This document shows positions 8,750-15,968 of a stretch of DNA of 64,000 nt, piece by piece. The first letter of the stretch is position 1. Every line of letters begins with the position of its first letter. This DNA is from Bacillota bacterium (GTDB taxonomy: Bacteria; Bacillota; Clostridia; Lachnospirales; Lachnospiraceae), in the NCBI GenBank assembly GCA_023392535.1, contig JAEVYY010000008.1:222566-286565 (forward strand), written 5' to 3'. A program made the translations under genes and the position numbers. A model generated the notes under the pieces. That model made no database searches, had not been told where the DNA came from, and saw only the letters and a list, made by a program, of their open reading frames with translations.

Positions 8750-8823
8750 CACACGTCGGACATTGCATCCGCTTTTCAACCTCACCAAAACAAAGTTTTG
8801 ATTTTCTTTTAAGGACGTGTGTA
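8748..8823 (-). ncRNA. Candidate structured RNA element (branched fold)
   Basis: A perfect 10-bp outer stem (TACACACGTC at 8748-8757 with GACGTGTGTA at 8814-8823) encloses two smaller hairpins: CGGA/TCCG around 8757-8771, and CAAAAC/GTTTTG at 8786-8800. Together they suggest a three-way-junction RNA of about 76 bases in the scaffold leader. No open frame with a ribosome site runs through it. I cannot match it to a known RNA class. DNA-level use, such as a packaging or protein-binding site, is also possible. Confidence 0.4.
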
Positions 8824-8846
8824 GTTAGGAGGTCGACATATAGAAA

Positions 8847-8887
8847 AGGGAACTAACTTGCAAGATATACTTACAAATCAGTTCCCT
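8847..8887 (-). terminator. Terminator-like hairpin after 48-residue gene
   Basis: A perfect 8-bp stem (AGGGAACT 8847-8854, AGTTCCCT 8880-8887) is followed, in the minus-strand direction, by UUUUC. The loop contains a CTTGCAAG palindrome. It lies 38 bases after the stop of the small gene at 8925-9071. The U-run is short, so termination may be partial. Confidence 0.5.
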
Positions 8888-8924
8888 GTGAACTCTTATT
8901 ACTTCCCCTGTGGAAATAATGATT

Positions 8925-9071
8925 TTATGTAGTTTGATTATTAGATATTGCCTTTACTTCTTTTGCCTTAGGTACTTCCAGTACAATATAACCGCCGTCT
9001 TTATTGCGCTTTTTTATCTCTACGTGGCTACCACGCTTGAATATTTCTTCATCTAACTTTATTTCAATCAT
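8925..9071 (-). CDS. Small phage protein of unknown function, 48 residues
   Basis: The frame reads MIEIKLDEEIFKRGSHVEIKK onward, with a second half NKDGGYIVLEVPKAKEVK. AAGGAG eight bases before ATG 9071 is a strong ribosome site, and a consensus-like promoter lies just upstream (9103-9131). The pattern of short strands with alternating charge is somewhat like a half SpoVT/AbrB or SH3-type barrel, but I cannot assign a family. Its own promoter and terminator suggest a separately controlled small gene within the late region. Confidence 0.65.
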   Translation of the reverse strand: MIEIKLDEEIFKRGSHVEIKKRNKDGGYIVLEVPKAKEVKAISNNQTT

Positions 9072-9102
9072 GATATCCACTCCTTGTATACCTATTTTCT
9101 TA

Positions 9103-9131
9103 ATTATACCATATTATGTTAACTATTACAA
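9103..9131 (-). promoter_or_regulatory. Sigma-A-type promoter for 48-residue gene
   Basis: Reading the minus strand, TTGTAA (9131-9126), a 17-base spacer, then TATAAT (9108-9103). Two perfect copies of GTTAACATAATAT (9111-9123 and 9131-9143) repeat with a 20-bp period across the spacer and -35 box, so a regulator binding twice on one DNA face is likely. Confidence 0.6.
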
Positions 9132-9143
9132 TATTATGTTAAC
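9111..9143 (-). repeat. Tandem operator-like repeats GTTAACATAATAT
   Basis: Two identical 13-bp direct repeats spaced by 7 bp overlap the promoter of the small gene. The core GTTWACATAA also occurs at the promoters at 10527-10555 and 17884-17912. Confidence 0.5.
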
Positions 9144-9269
9144 CATTTTTTAAATTAAAATAGGGCAATACACAAAGGTATCACCCTATAGGGAAACAAA
9201 TATGTCGAACATCCGCTAAAACAATAATAGCATATGCATGATTGTGCTAACATGACAGGTAATTGCAAT
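9144..9269. other. Intergenic stretch upstream of the 48-residue gene
   Basis: No supported gene here. It contains a short AT-rich tract and CCCTATAGGG (a perfect 10-bp palindrome near 9184-9193), which could be a protein-binding site. Together with the flanking promoter and terminator it separates two transcription units. Confidence 0.4.
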
Positions 9270-9304
9270 AAAACAGACACCCCCTACCATTGAGTGCCTG
9301 TTTT
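9270..9304 (-). terminator. Rho-independent terminator after phage tRNA
   Basis: In the minus-strand RNA, AAAACAGGCAC (9304-9294) pairs with GUGUCUGUUUU (9280-9270) over 11 bp, with one G-U pair, and ends in a U-rich stretch. On the plus strand the wobble becomes an A-C mismatch, so the fold belongs to the minus-strand transcript that carries the tRNA and the 57-residue gene. Confidence 0.65.
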
Positions 9305-9354
9305 AAGAATGGAGAAATTATATAAACCTCTAATATTGTGCCGGGCAAGGCAAA

Positions 9355-9426
9355 TCGGGATATACGGAATCGAACCGAATTTATCTGTGTATAAGACAGG
9401 TGTACTATCCATTGTACGATATCCCT
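9355..9426 (-). tRNA. Phage tRNA with anticodon UAU (Ile, AUA codon)
   Basis: The minus strand folds as a 72-base cloverleaf: acceptor from AGGGATA, D-arm GTAC/GTAC with an eight-base loop containing GG, anticodon loop CTTATAC (U33, anticodon UAU, A37), four-base variable loop, T-loop TTCGATT. Mismatches are seen at 1:72 (A-G), 27:43 (C-A) and 50:64 (T-T). CCA is not encoded. It sits in the late operon between two small genes and is followed by a terminator. Most bacteria read AUA with a lysidine-modified CAU tRNA, so a UAU tRNA is uncommon. It could boost AUA decoding in this AT-rich phage; partial decay cannot be excluded. Confidence 0.7.
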
Positions 9427-9430
9427 TTTT

Positions 9431-9604
9431 TTAAACAGAAGGAAAACTTGTTGCATATTCCATAGGCGGTGATATCTGCTCTTTTTTTATATTAAAGCAA
9501 AAGCATTTACCAAAAATATTTAATTGCAACCATGAACACGCAAACCATCCAATGCTCTTACCATTTTCTGATTCTCCGTACTGCGTTAAATGATGTTTTA
9601 ACAT
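9431..9604 (-). CDS. Small conserved-looking phage protein, 57 residues
   Basis: The frame starts MLKHHLTQYGESENGKSIGW and contains SWLQLNIFGKCFCFNIKKEQI. GGAG seven bases before ATG 9604 and a complete frame to TAA at 9431 support it. The centre has aromatic and cysteine residues but no CxxC pair. I recall the WLQLNIFGKCFCF type of motif from other small Clostridia proteins of unknown function, but cannot name a family. It precedes the tRNA gene. Confidence 0.6.
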   Translation of the reverse strand: MLKHHLTQYGESENGKSIGWFACSWLQLNIFGKCFCFNIKKEQISPPMEYATSFPSV

Positions 9605-9618
9605 ACTTTTCTCCTTTC

Positions 9619-9828
9619 TTACAACACTTTCAAAATCTTTTCTTTCATCTTTTTGTTAATCCTACTCACATTACGTACTGACATATCCATTATTTCTGCA
9701 CATTCTTCTAGTGACTTTTCCTCATTTCGCAAAGAGAACAGTTTTAATTCGTCTTTGGAGAAGTTTGCTTTCGATAGAATGTCATTAATCTCTGAAATTG
9801 TAAAGTCAATAGGATTTACTTGTTTCAT
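9619..9828 (-). CDS. Sigma-70 region 4-like DNA-binding protein
   Basis: 69 residues. LKLFSLRNEEKSLEECAEIMDMSVRNVSRINKKMKEKILKVL fits a helix-turn-helix of sigma region 4 type, with the usual recognition helix (SVRNVSRINKKMKEKI). Its ATG overlaps the stop of the upstream 34-residue gene (ATGA), so translation is coupled. In phages such short region-4 proteins often act as late transcription regulators. It is a candidate reader of the GTTWACATAA promoters nearby, which is inference only. Confidence 0.75.
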   Translation of the reverse strand: MKQVNPIDFTISEINDILSKANFSKDELKLFSLRNEEKSLEECAEIMDMSVRNVSRINKKMKEKILKVL

Positions 9829-9929
9829 GCTTTTTTACTTTTATCCTTTTTCTTACTTGAGTCATTACTTTTTACTGATCTTCTTTTTGTTGTTGTAGTA
9901 GAAACCTTTGTCATTTTTTGCTTAGCCAT
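9825..9929 (-). CDS. Very small basic protein, 34 residues
   Basis: The frame MAKQKMTKVSTTTTKRRSVK continues with SNDSSKKKDKSKKA and stops at 9825. About a third of residues are Lys or Arg and the rest mostly Ser/Thr, so it is probably disordered and may bind nucleic acid. It overlaps the upstream gene by 8 bases (ATGGCTAA) and the downstream gene by 4 (ATGA). GGAG lies nine bases before its ATG. Confidence 0.55.
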   Translation of the reverse strand: MAKQKMTKVSTTTTKRRSVKSNDSSKKKDKSKKA

Positions 9930-10188
9930 TATTGATATCTCCATCATTTCCTATAATGTTATTAGTTCCACTTCCATCTGAATCTTGCTGATACTCTGTT
10001 GTTGTAGTAGTTGTTTGCTCTATTGGCAACGATATGTACCACAGGAAACTAGCGGTTACAATTACAAGTGCTATAGCCAATATGATTTCGCGTGTGTGAG
10101 AGCGTTTGTTCTGCGCTTTTAACTCTGCCAGCATTTCGGTTGCTAATGATGATTGCTGTCTTGCGATTTGTTCCTCTAATTCATTCAT
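9922..10188 (-). CDS. Single-pass membrane protein with Thr/Asn-rich tail
   Basis: 88 residues: a helical N-terminus (ELEEQIARQQSSLATEMLAELKAQNKR), one membrane helix near residues 34-54 (EIILAIALVIVTASFLWYI), then a Thr run and an Asn/Gly/Asp-rich end (TNNIIGNDGDINNG). A cytoplasmic coiled coil with an external low-complexity tail is the likely layout. Proteins of this build are common in clostridial prophages but have no known role. It follows another coiled-coil/membrane protein gene by 11 bases. Confidence 0.7.
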   Translation of the reverse strand: MNELEEQIARQQSSLATEMLAELKAQNKRSHTREIILAIALVIVTASFLWYISLPIEQTTTTTTEYQQDSDGSGTNNIIGNDGDINNG

Positions 10189-10199
10189 TCTCTATCTCC

Positions 10200-10496
10200 C
10201 TATTTACCGATTACACCTGTTGACATTAATCCAACCAATACACCTACAATACCGCTAATCAAGCTAGTAACAATAGAGTCCCATCTTCTAGCTGGTTTAT
10301 TTTTCATTTCCGCAATATCACTTTTCATTTCTTCCATTGTTTTTAGTATCTGACTGTATCGTTCGGATGTTACTGCATCATTTGTTCGGCATTGCTCAAG
10401 CTGATCGTAAAACTTACGATGTGTTTCCGTATTCCGTATGCAATCATCTTCTAGCCTTTTTATTCTTTCTTCGTTCATACATGTTTCGCAATTCAT
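10200..10496 (-). CDS. XhlA-like coiled-coil protein with C-terminal membrane helix
   Basis: 98 residues. A Cys pair near the start (CETCMNEERIKRLEDDC) is followed by a coiled coil (residues ~25-70) and one C-terminal membrane helix (IVTSLISGIVGVLVGLMSTGVIG). This is the layout of haemolysin XhlA and related holin-associated proteins, but the gene sits inside the head region rather than the lysis cassette. AGGGGAG lies ahead of the ATG and a consensus promoter at 10527-10555. Confidence 0.7.
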   Translation of the reverse strand: MNCETCMNEERIKRLEDDCIRNTETHRKFYDQLEQCRTNDAVTSERYSQILKTMEEMKSDIAEMKNKPARRWDSIVTSLISGIVGVLVGLMSTGVIGK

Positions 10497-10526
10497 AAAT
10501 GATTACTCCCCTCTTAAGATAGTTAT

Positions 10527-10555
10527 ATTATAAATCATTTATTATGTTATGTAAA
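10527..10555 (-). promoter_or_regulatory. Sigma-A-type promoter inside the head gene cluster
   Basis: On the minus strand, TTTACA (10555-10550), 17 bases, TATAAT (10532-10527), about 30 bases before the XhlA-like gene. The -35 box is part of GTTTACATAA, the motif shared with two other phage promoters. It would start transcription of the small genes, the tRNA and possibly capsid genes independently of the terminase promoter. Confidence 0.65.
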
Positions 10556-10556
10556 C

Positions 10557-11891
10557 CTAAATATTTCCAATTCCGCTTGTTTTTGCTACTTTTAACCGCC
10601 AATTCAAAGGTTTGATTCCTTTGTCTTTGTTTTCTTCACAAAAATCTCTGTATTTTTTATTCTGATTCCGCAATTTAATATTCAGTGCGCTTATTCTATC
10701 CTTTGTTTCGGTATCTTCGAGTCCTGATTGTTTGAGTGCATCTAGTTTGCGTTTTGTCTTGCGGATTTCACTTTCCATTTTTCGCTGTTTCTGTTGCAGA
10801 GTATAAAGTTCTTCATTTTTTGCATCATCTAGTGACTTATTGTTATTTATGTTAATGCCAGGATAAAACAAACCAAAGGAATGTCTACAGTTAATTCCTG
10901 CGATTCCTTGTATCTTCCCATATCCGCAAGTCTCAATAAAATCTTTGTATTTTACCTTGCTATCTGCCAGTTTTTTTATTTCATCAAGATAAGCGAATTG
11001 TTCTTTGTTTTCCGCTATCTCTTTTTCGGTAGGCATATAACTGGATAGTTCCGATTTGCTCCAATCAAGGCTATATACTTCCCCTTGCCACAAGCTATGA
11101 TCGCGATAGTCATTCGTTCCAGTAACGCGCGCTCCTAAGTGTTGCGATACTAATACGTAACTGGCTCCTGTCTCTGCACATCTAGTAAGTGTGATATCTC
11201 CGCTTGCTTGATTGATTCCAGTTCTTGTTGCTCTGGCCACAGCGGTTTCAATGCTATCTTCCCGATTGTCATAGTATACGGTAGTGATTCCTTTGTCTGC
11301 CAGTTCTTCTATGGATTCCGCGATTGCTTTACTTAGACTGACACCACGCGTAGCCTTGAAATAAGCACTGTCACAAGCGTTTAAAAAGGCTTTCTGCGCT
11401 TGAATGGCACTTGACCTTGTTATATTGGTTATCTCACCGTTTGTTCGCTTATAAGCCGATTCTAGCATACGTATTTCTTTTGGTGTCATGTTCAAATCAC
11501 TTGCGTTTTTTGGTGATTCTACTTTTTGAAACGTCGGTACTTTTATATCTTGCAAATTGCCATTGCTTTGTTCTTGTATCAGTATTTTTATGGTTGCTGC
11601 ATTGTTATATTCTGATATCTTGTTAGTAGCATCATAAAAAGCGGTTTTCACTTCTTTGCGAACAGATGGCAATCTGCTTTCTAACTCTGCTTGCACATCC
11701 TCATACACTGCACCAGCGTTAGTTAATTTTTTTACATTGTAAAGAGAGGTTGGTATCAGTTCTACCGTGCCATTACGCTCAAAAGTTGCTGTTATCTGTC
11801 TCGCTATTCTCGCAATTAAGTAAGAGTTGACTTCCGATACTTTCTCTTGTGTTGCTTCATTTATTCTTGCTAGATATTCTGGTGTCAGCAT
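10557..11891 (-). CDS. Phage minor capsid protein 2 (MuF-like)
   Basis: 444 residues. The start MLTPEYLARINEATQEKVSEVNSYL, the DSIETAVARATRTGINQASGD block near residue 205, ARVTGTNDYRDHSLWQGEVY near 240 and the GIAGINCRHSFGLFYPG motif near 325 are typical of Phage_min_cap2 (PF06152) proteins. These sit near the portal inside the capsid and may be ejected with DNA. The last ~110 residues are a charged coiled coil. AGAGGTATACT precedes ATG 11891. Confidence 0.9.
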   Translation of the reverse strand: MLTPEYLARINEATQEKVSEVNSYLIARIARQITATFERNGTVELIPTSLYNVKKLTNAGAVYEDVQAELESRLPSVRKEVKTAFYDATNKISEYNNAATIKILIQEQSNGNLQDIKVPTFQKVESPKNASDLNMTPKEIRMLESAYKRTNGEITNITRSSAIQAQKAFLNACDSAYFKATRGVSLSKAIAESIEELADKGITTVYYDNREDSIETAVARATRTGINQASGDITLTRCAETGASYVLVSQHLGARVTGTNDYRDHSLWQGEVYSLDWSKSELSSYMPTEKEIAENKEQFAYLDEIKKLADSKVKYKDFIETCGYGKIQGIAGINCRHSFGLFYPGININNNKSLDDAKNEELYTLQQKQRKMESEIRKTKRKLDALKQSGLEDTETKDRISALNIKLRNQNKKYRDFCEENKDKGIKPLNWRLKVAKTSGIGNI

Positions 11892-11900
11892 AGTATACCT

Positions 11901-12365
11901 CTATGTAAATGCATTTTTAACAACTTGCACCCATTGGTCTTTATGATTATTTATTGCTACTTCGCCCCAATGCGCTTGTGCCATAGGATTGGAATAAGTT
12001 AGATTTTTAACTGGATCGGATATTACTTTCTTTGTTCCTTCCGATGCGTATGAACTGCCAGTGACAGGGTCTACATACAAGATTCCTTCGTACATATAAT
12101 GGCCATAATCTAACTCTGGTGGATAGAGATACACCTCACCGTGGGTAGCTTGATTTAAGATATTGGTCTGTTGTATCAAGTTTCCGCTATCCATTGGCAT
12201 ATACTTCTGCACGTCATTCCACACCTGTGCATCAAGCGCATTTTGTGCGAGATCAAGTTTCTTGCCTAAACTCTCTAGGTCTATATCCACCGATATGCCA
12301 CTTTTACTGTATTTAGTATTTAAACTAATAAATACTTTTGCGTGGTGGTTGTTTGATATTGCCAT
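11901..12365 (-). CDS. Minor capsid / HK97 gp10-like joining protein
   Basis: 154 residues. DIDLESLGKKLDLAQNALDAQVWNDVQKYMPMDSGNL, then GHYMYEGILYVDPVTGSSYAS and NPMAQAHWGEVA, match the minor capsid protein 2 type that contributes to the neck or tail completion. In related phages this gene is usually between the head-closure and tail-terminator genes; here it lies between the portal and the MuF-like gene, an altered order. The ribosome site (GGACGTG) is weak. Confidence 0.75.
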   Translation of the reverse strand: MAISNNHHAKVFISLNTKYSKSGISVDIDLESLGKKLDLAQNALDAQVWNDVQKYMPMDSGNLIQQTNILNQATHGEVYLYPPELDYGHYMYEGILYVDPVTGSSYASEGTKKVISDPVKNLTYSNPMAQAHWGEVAINNHKDQWVQVVKNAFT

Positions 12366-12388
12366 TTAATCACGTCCATTTCTATTTT

Positions 12389-13855
12389 TTAAAACAATCC
12401 GCTGTCTTGTGTTGCTTTCTTCTCTTCCTGTGCTTCTGCAAGCATTTCCAATGCTTCTGTTTCGTCAAATCCCTCAAACTCCACAAGGTATTTCACCTTG
12501 CTATATACTCCGGCCTGCATTAACTGATATGCTCTTGTACGGTCTTGCTCAAAGGTAGACAGCAAATCTTTAAAGTAAAATATATTTTCATCTGGCACCG
12601 ACTCGTCTAGCGCATCCACGTAACCGCTATCCATGTCAAAATATATATCGCAATATTTATCTATTGCATAGATAAGGTCTTTTACTGCCGACTTTAATGC
12701 GGTTCGTATGTCGGTGATCGTTTCCACTGTTTCGCTATCGTCGGATTCTATTTGTGTGGCCGTGATTCTTCCAGTCTTACGATCAAGAATGAATTGCCCT
12801 TGTGAGAAACCGCACTTTGTTGATATCATGGATAGGATTGAGTTAATATCTGTTATACGCTGTTCCGTTAGAATCGTCGGCACATGTTCCTTTATTGTGT
12901 TATCTGCATCTATTCCCATTTCAAGACCTTGCACAAATTCAGGTAATTCTATTGGCTTGCCTGTTGGATTTTCTTTATCTCTCTTTCCCTTTATTGCAGA
13001 GTTTGAAAGGAATATAATTTTCTTACTGTTTTTAACTTCTCCCGACTTTCTACTCCATGCGATATCCAAATCTTTTAATTCTTTATGGCAGTTTGCGAAG
13101 ATTGCTACTCCTTCTGGACTGGAATAGTCTATTGTATTGTTGTAAGGCATCTTCACGTATGCAAATAAAGGTTTATCAACACTGTGTATACTTTTAATAG
13201 GCTCTAAGTTGCTCCATTCCTCTACGGTATTTAACAAAATCTCTGTTCCCAATACTTCATCGGAATTGCTTTTATATGCTTTATTCTCAATAGTATATCC
13301 AGGTACTATATTTCCGCTTGTATCTAATACATTCTCAAAGTGATGGTACTCTAACCGCGTATAGAACTTATCACCTTTTTGCAGTTTATCAAGAAATATG
13401 GCTCCTAGTATATCACCATTAGAATTTTTATCCGTTACTACGAATTGCCCAGGTAATATGTAGTCGATTGCACTTTTTGGATTATAAGTACCGTTAGGCT
13501 TTAATATGATACCACCTAAACCGCATGCATCCTCTATCTTATCCCTGATTGATTTCTGTACCATGTAAGATATGCACTTGTTTATGTAGTCAGCGCGTTC
13601 CGAACCCGACACCGTAACTTTTAAATCTATGCAAGTTTTTTTTGCGGTGTATTGGCACAGAAACTTTGCAAAATTAATTGTCTCTATCCCATCACTAGGA
13701 TTAAGCCACGGCGGTAATTCTTTTATGATATTCGACCATGTAAGTTGTGCAATCTCCATCTTGTCAGAAGTGATTACCTTTACATTAAATTTTTCCTTTG
13801 CTTCACTCATAAACAGATTCATAAAAAAATCCCTCACTTTGCTAATTAATCCCAT
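12389..13855 (-). CDS. Phage portal protein
   Basis: 488 residues from ATG 13855, chosen because TTTGGAGAGT lies just ahead; a TTG 15 bases upstream is also open. MGLISKVRDFFMNLF, DACGLGGIILKPNG near residue 110, then FAYVKMPYNNTIDYSSPEGVAIFANC and the SMISTKCGFSQGQFILDRKTGRITATQIESDDSETVETI block are typical of the portal family of Gram-positive siphophages. The portal is the dodecameric DNA channel where terminase docks. The gene is next to terminase, as expected. Confidence 0.9.
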   Translation of the reverse strand: MGLISKVRDFFMNLFMSEAKEKFNVKVITSDKMEIAQLTWSNIIKELPPWLNPSDGIETINFAKFLCQYTAKKTCIDLKVTVSGSERADYINKCISYMVQKSIRDKIEDACGLGGIILKPNGTYNPKSAIDYILPGQFVVTDKNSNGDILGAIFLDKLQKGDKFYTRLEYHHFENVLDTSGNIVPGYTIENKAYKSNSDEVLGTEILLNTVEEWSNLEPIKSIHSVDKPLFAYVKMPYNNTIDYSSPEGVAIFANCHKELKDLDIAWSRKSGEVKNSKKIIFLSNSAIKGKRDKENPTGKPIELPEFVQGLEMGIDADNTIKEHVPTILTEQRITDINSILSMISTKCGFSQGQFILDRKTGRITATQIESDDSETVETITDIRTALKSAVKDLIYAIDKYCDIYFDMDSGYVDALDESVPDENIFYFKDLLSTFEQDRTRAYQLMQAGVYSKVKYLVEFEGFDETEALEMLAEAQEEKKATQDSGLF

Positions 13856-13881
13856 GTGTTCACTCTCCAAACATTAAGCTG

Positions 13882-14310
13882 TTATAGGCATCCTACCTCT
13901 TGAAATGCCTTGAATATCTTAGGTGACTGTATTGCTATCCAGTCTGTCATTTCTTCGTTAGTTGCCCATGCTTCACGAGCGTTAGTATTCTCCCATAGAC
14001 CACTTTCGTATAAAAACGCATGTATTATTTCATGTCTCAATACTTTCTTTTTAAAATCTTCTATTTTTTCAACCGTCATTACATCATCTTGTGCGGATTC
14101 CATTGTATCTATTATGATTTTCTTAGAATGCATTTCGCATAATCCATTTGCGTTTTCTAGTTTTTTATTGTCACTTTCCGTTTGTTCAATTACTTTGTAT
14201 TCAGTTCCCAAGATGTTCACAGTCTTTGCGATTTTGTTGACCTCAACATTTTCGCTTAATCCATTTACCACAGTTTCTCCGCTTTCGGTTCTTTCCATAA
14301 CATCAATCAT
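13882..14310 (-). CDS. Phage HExxH metallopeptidase-like protein
   Basis: 142 residues. The motif LRHEIIHAFLYESGL (His93, Glu94, His97) is a zincin active-site helix, followed by AWATNEEMTDWIAIQSPKIFKAF, in which the downstream Glu in NEEMTDW may be the third ligand. An Asp/Asn-rich N-terminus and no signal peptide suggest a cytoplasmic protein. Its ATG overlaps the terminase stop (ATGA), so it is co-translated with packaging genes. Substrate unknown; a role in maturation of head proteins is one possibility. Confidence 0.7.
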   Translation of the reverse strand: MIDVMERTESGETVVNGLSENVEVNKIAKTVNILGTEYKVIEQTESDNKKLENANGLCEMHSKKIIIDTMESAQDDVMTVEKIEDFKKKVLRHEIIHAFLYESGLWENTNAREAWATNEEMTDWIAIQSPKIFKAFQEVGCL

Positions 14311-15965
14311 TCTTCGTATTCCTCTCCCTCTTCCTCATATTCTTCCACATAGTTATCATCATACAGATTGTCGTTTCGTCTTGATTCTCTGATTGTTCTA
14401 TTCAATCCGTATATTAAAGCCATTACGCAGTCCTCTTCCAGTGTTGGGTATGCACTGCTAAATGTACCGTCTGGTAATTGCTCATGCTCTAGCTTGGTAA
14501 GTTCATCTTTTAGGTGCGGGCATCTATCAGGGTCGACTACTATCTTCGTGGTTTGCTGCAACCATTCCCAGCAATAATCCCTACCTTTTCCATTTCCCCA
14601 ACGCTTAACCGCACCTTTGACATTAAATCCCCAATCATTCATTTCGTTAATGCTATCAGGCCTTGCGGAATCTGCTATGATTTCTTCTCCTGTGTACTTT
14701 TTAATTTTTCGTGCAAAGGTAGAGTTTTTACACTTTTTGGAGTATACTTCCTCTACGCAATATAATGTGTCTGTTTCCTCGTCATAATAGGACTTCTCGA
14801 ATGTCTGCGGATGGATAAAACCAAAATCAAGTCCATAATTAAAGAACGGCATATTTCTGATTTCTTCATCTGTTATGGTTCTTACTTCTACGTTCTCGAA
14901 GATTCCACCGCCTGTGCCTGTGACTAACCCTAAGTAGTTGTTATCATAGTACATTTTTTTATGCGACTTGAACCATTCAGCACGATCAAAGAAACGCTGT
15001 CCTAACCACTTGATAGGGACGTTATAATAATACGAATGACATATATACGTACCCTCTTTATTTCTGCATTGCTCCACATACTCATTCATAAAGTTGTTTT
15101 TGCTTTTCGGTGGGTTAAATACCTTTATATCAATAGCATGAGTATCGGAACGTAAAAATGTATCTTCGATGTTATCCATCTGTTCCAGTCCTGCCATTTC
15201 GTCACACTCTTCGTGAATTAGCAGTTTTACATATCCAAATGATAAATTGTATGACTTTAAACTTATTGGCTTATCTGCTCCTACAAAGATAACGCATTGC
15301 CCTGTCTTTTTATATTTAGCCATCATAGGAGATGTGGTAAATTCCCAATCATCTAATCTATTGTGACGTATTACTGTTTTCATGAATTGATTATAGACAG
15401 AACCGCGAAGGTCTGTTTTGTATCTTCTGGTATATACGACATGTGCCTGTGGGTCATTATAGATCGTTTCTTCTGCGACTCCTGCCCAAAAGTTTGATTT
15501 GATTGAACCACGTCCACCCTTTGATATAATCTCTCTAATGTCACAAAGTCCGTTCCATATGTCTTGTATGATTCTATATACTTCCACAAAGTCAATCGTT
15601 ACATCTGTGATTGGCATATTATAACGTTGGTGCTGTTCTTTCTTTCCCATGCGGTCTGCGATGCTTGTGATACACTCAAATGCTTTTGTATTTCCTTGTG
15701 CTGCCGACTTTATTTGTCCTGCTATCATGTACGCGGTGGCATTGACATCCTCGGTGTCTATTGCATCAATGTTAATTCCTGCTCGCTTGATTGATGATTT
15801 TGCTGTGTCTGTTATCTGCTGATTGAGCATCATTACGGTTAGTTCTTCAAGTGATTTCTTCTTTTTTTTCGCTTCTGTAGCGGCTTTCTGTCCTTTTCTT
15901 GCTATTGCCACTCTCTCATGTTGCGGTCTCGTTGCAAGGTCGACCAGGTTTTCGTTGTTCGCCAT
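14307..15965 (-). CDS. Terminase large subunit with fused N-terminal domain
   Basis: 552 residues. From about residue 135 it follows the PBSX-type large terminase (Terminase_3): Walker A-like SKGGRGSIKS near 149-157, LLIHEECDE near 248-256, then an RNase H-like nuclease part beginning YGLDFGFIHPQTF with later acidic patches. The first ~110 residues (GQKAATEAKKKKKSLEELTV and an IAGQIKSAAQGNTKAFECI helix pair) look like a small-terminase-type domain, which is usually a separate gene. The protein ends in an acidic tail. It cuts and pumps phage DNA into the procapsid. Confidence 0.92.
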   Translation of the reverse strand: MANNENLVDLATRPQHERVAIARKGQKAATEAKKKKKSLEELTVMMLNQQITDTAKSSIKRAGINIDAIDTEDVNATAYMIAGQIKSAAQGNTKAFECITSIADRMGKKEQHQRYNMPITDVTIDFVEVYRIIQDIWNGLCDIREIISKGGRGSIKSNFWAGVAEETIYNDPQAHVVYTRRYKTDLRGSVYNQFMKTVIRHNRLDDWEFTTSPMMAKYKKTGQCVIFVGADKPISLKSYNLSFGYVKLLIHEECDEMAGLEQMDNIEDTFLRSDTHAIDIKVFNPPKSKNNFMNEYVEQCRNKEGTYICHSYYYNVPIKWLGQRFFDRAEWFKSHKKMYYDNNYLGLVTGTGGGIFENVEVRTITDEEIRNMPFFNYGLDFGFIHPQTFEKSYYDEETDTLYCVEEVYSKKCKNSTFARKIKKYTGEEIIADSARPDSINEMNDWGFNVKGAVKRWGNGKGRDYCWEWLQQTTKIVVDPDRCPHLKDELTKLEHEQLPDGTFSSAYPTLEEDCVMALIYGLNRTIRESRRNDNLYDDNYVEEYEEEGEEYEE

Positions 15966-15968
15966 AGC

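Noticed and set aside
9247..9456. 69-codon minus-strand open frame over the phage tRNA
   Set aside because: It runs through the tRNA cloverleaf and the terminator and has no ribosome site; the tRNA explains the sequence.
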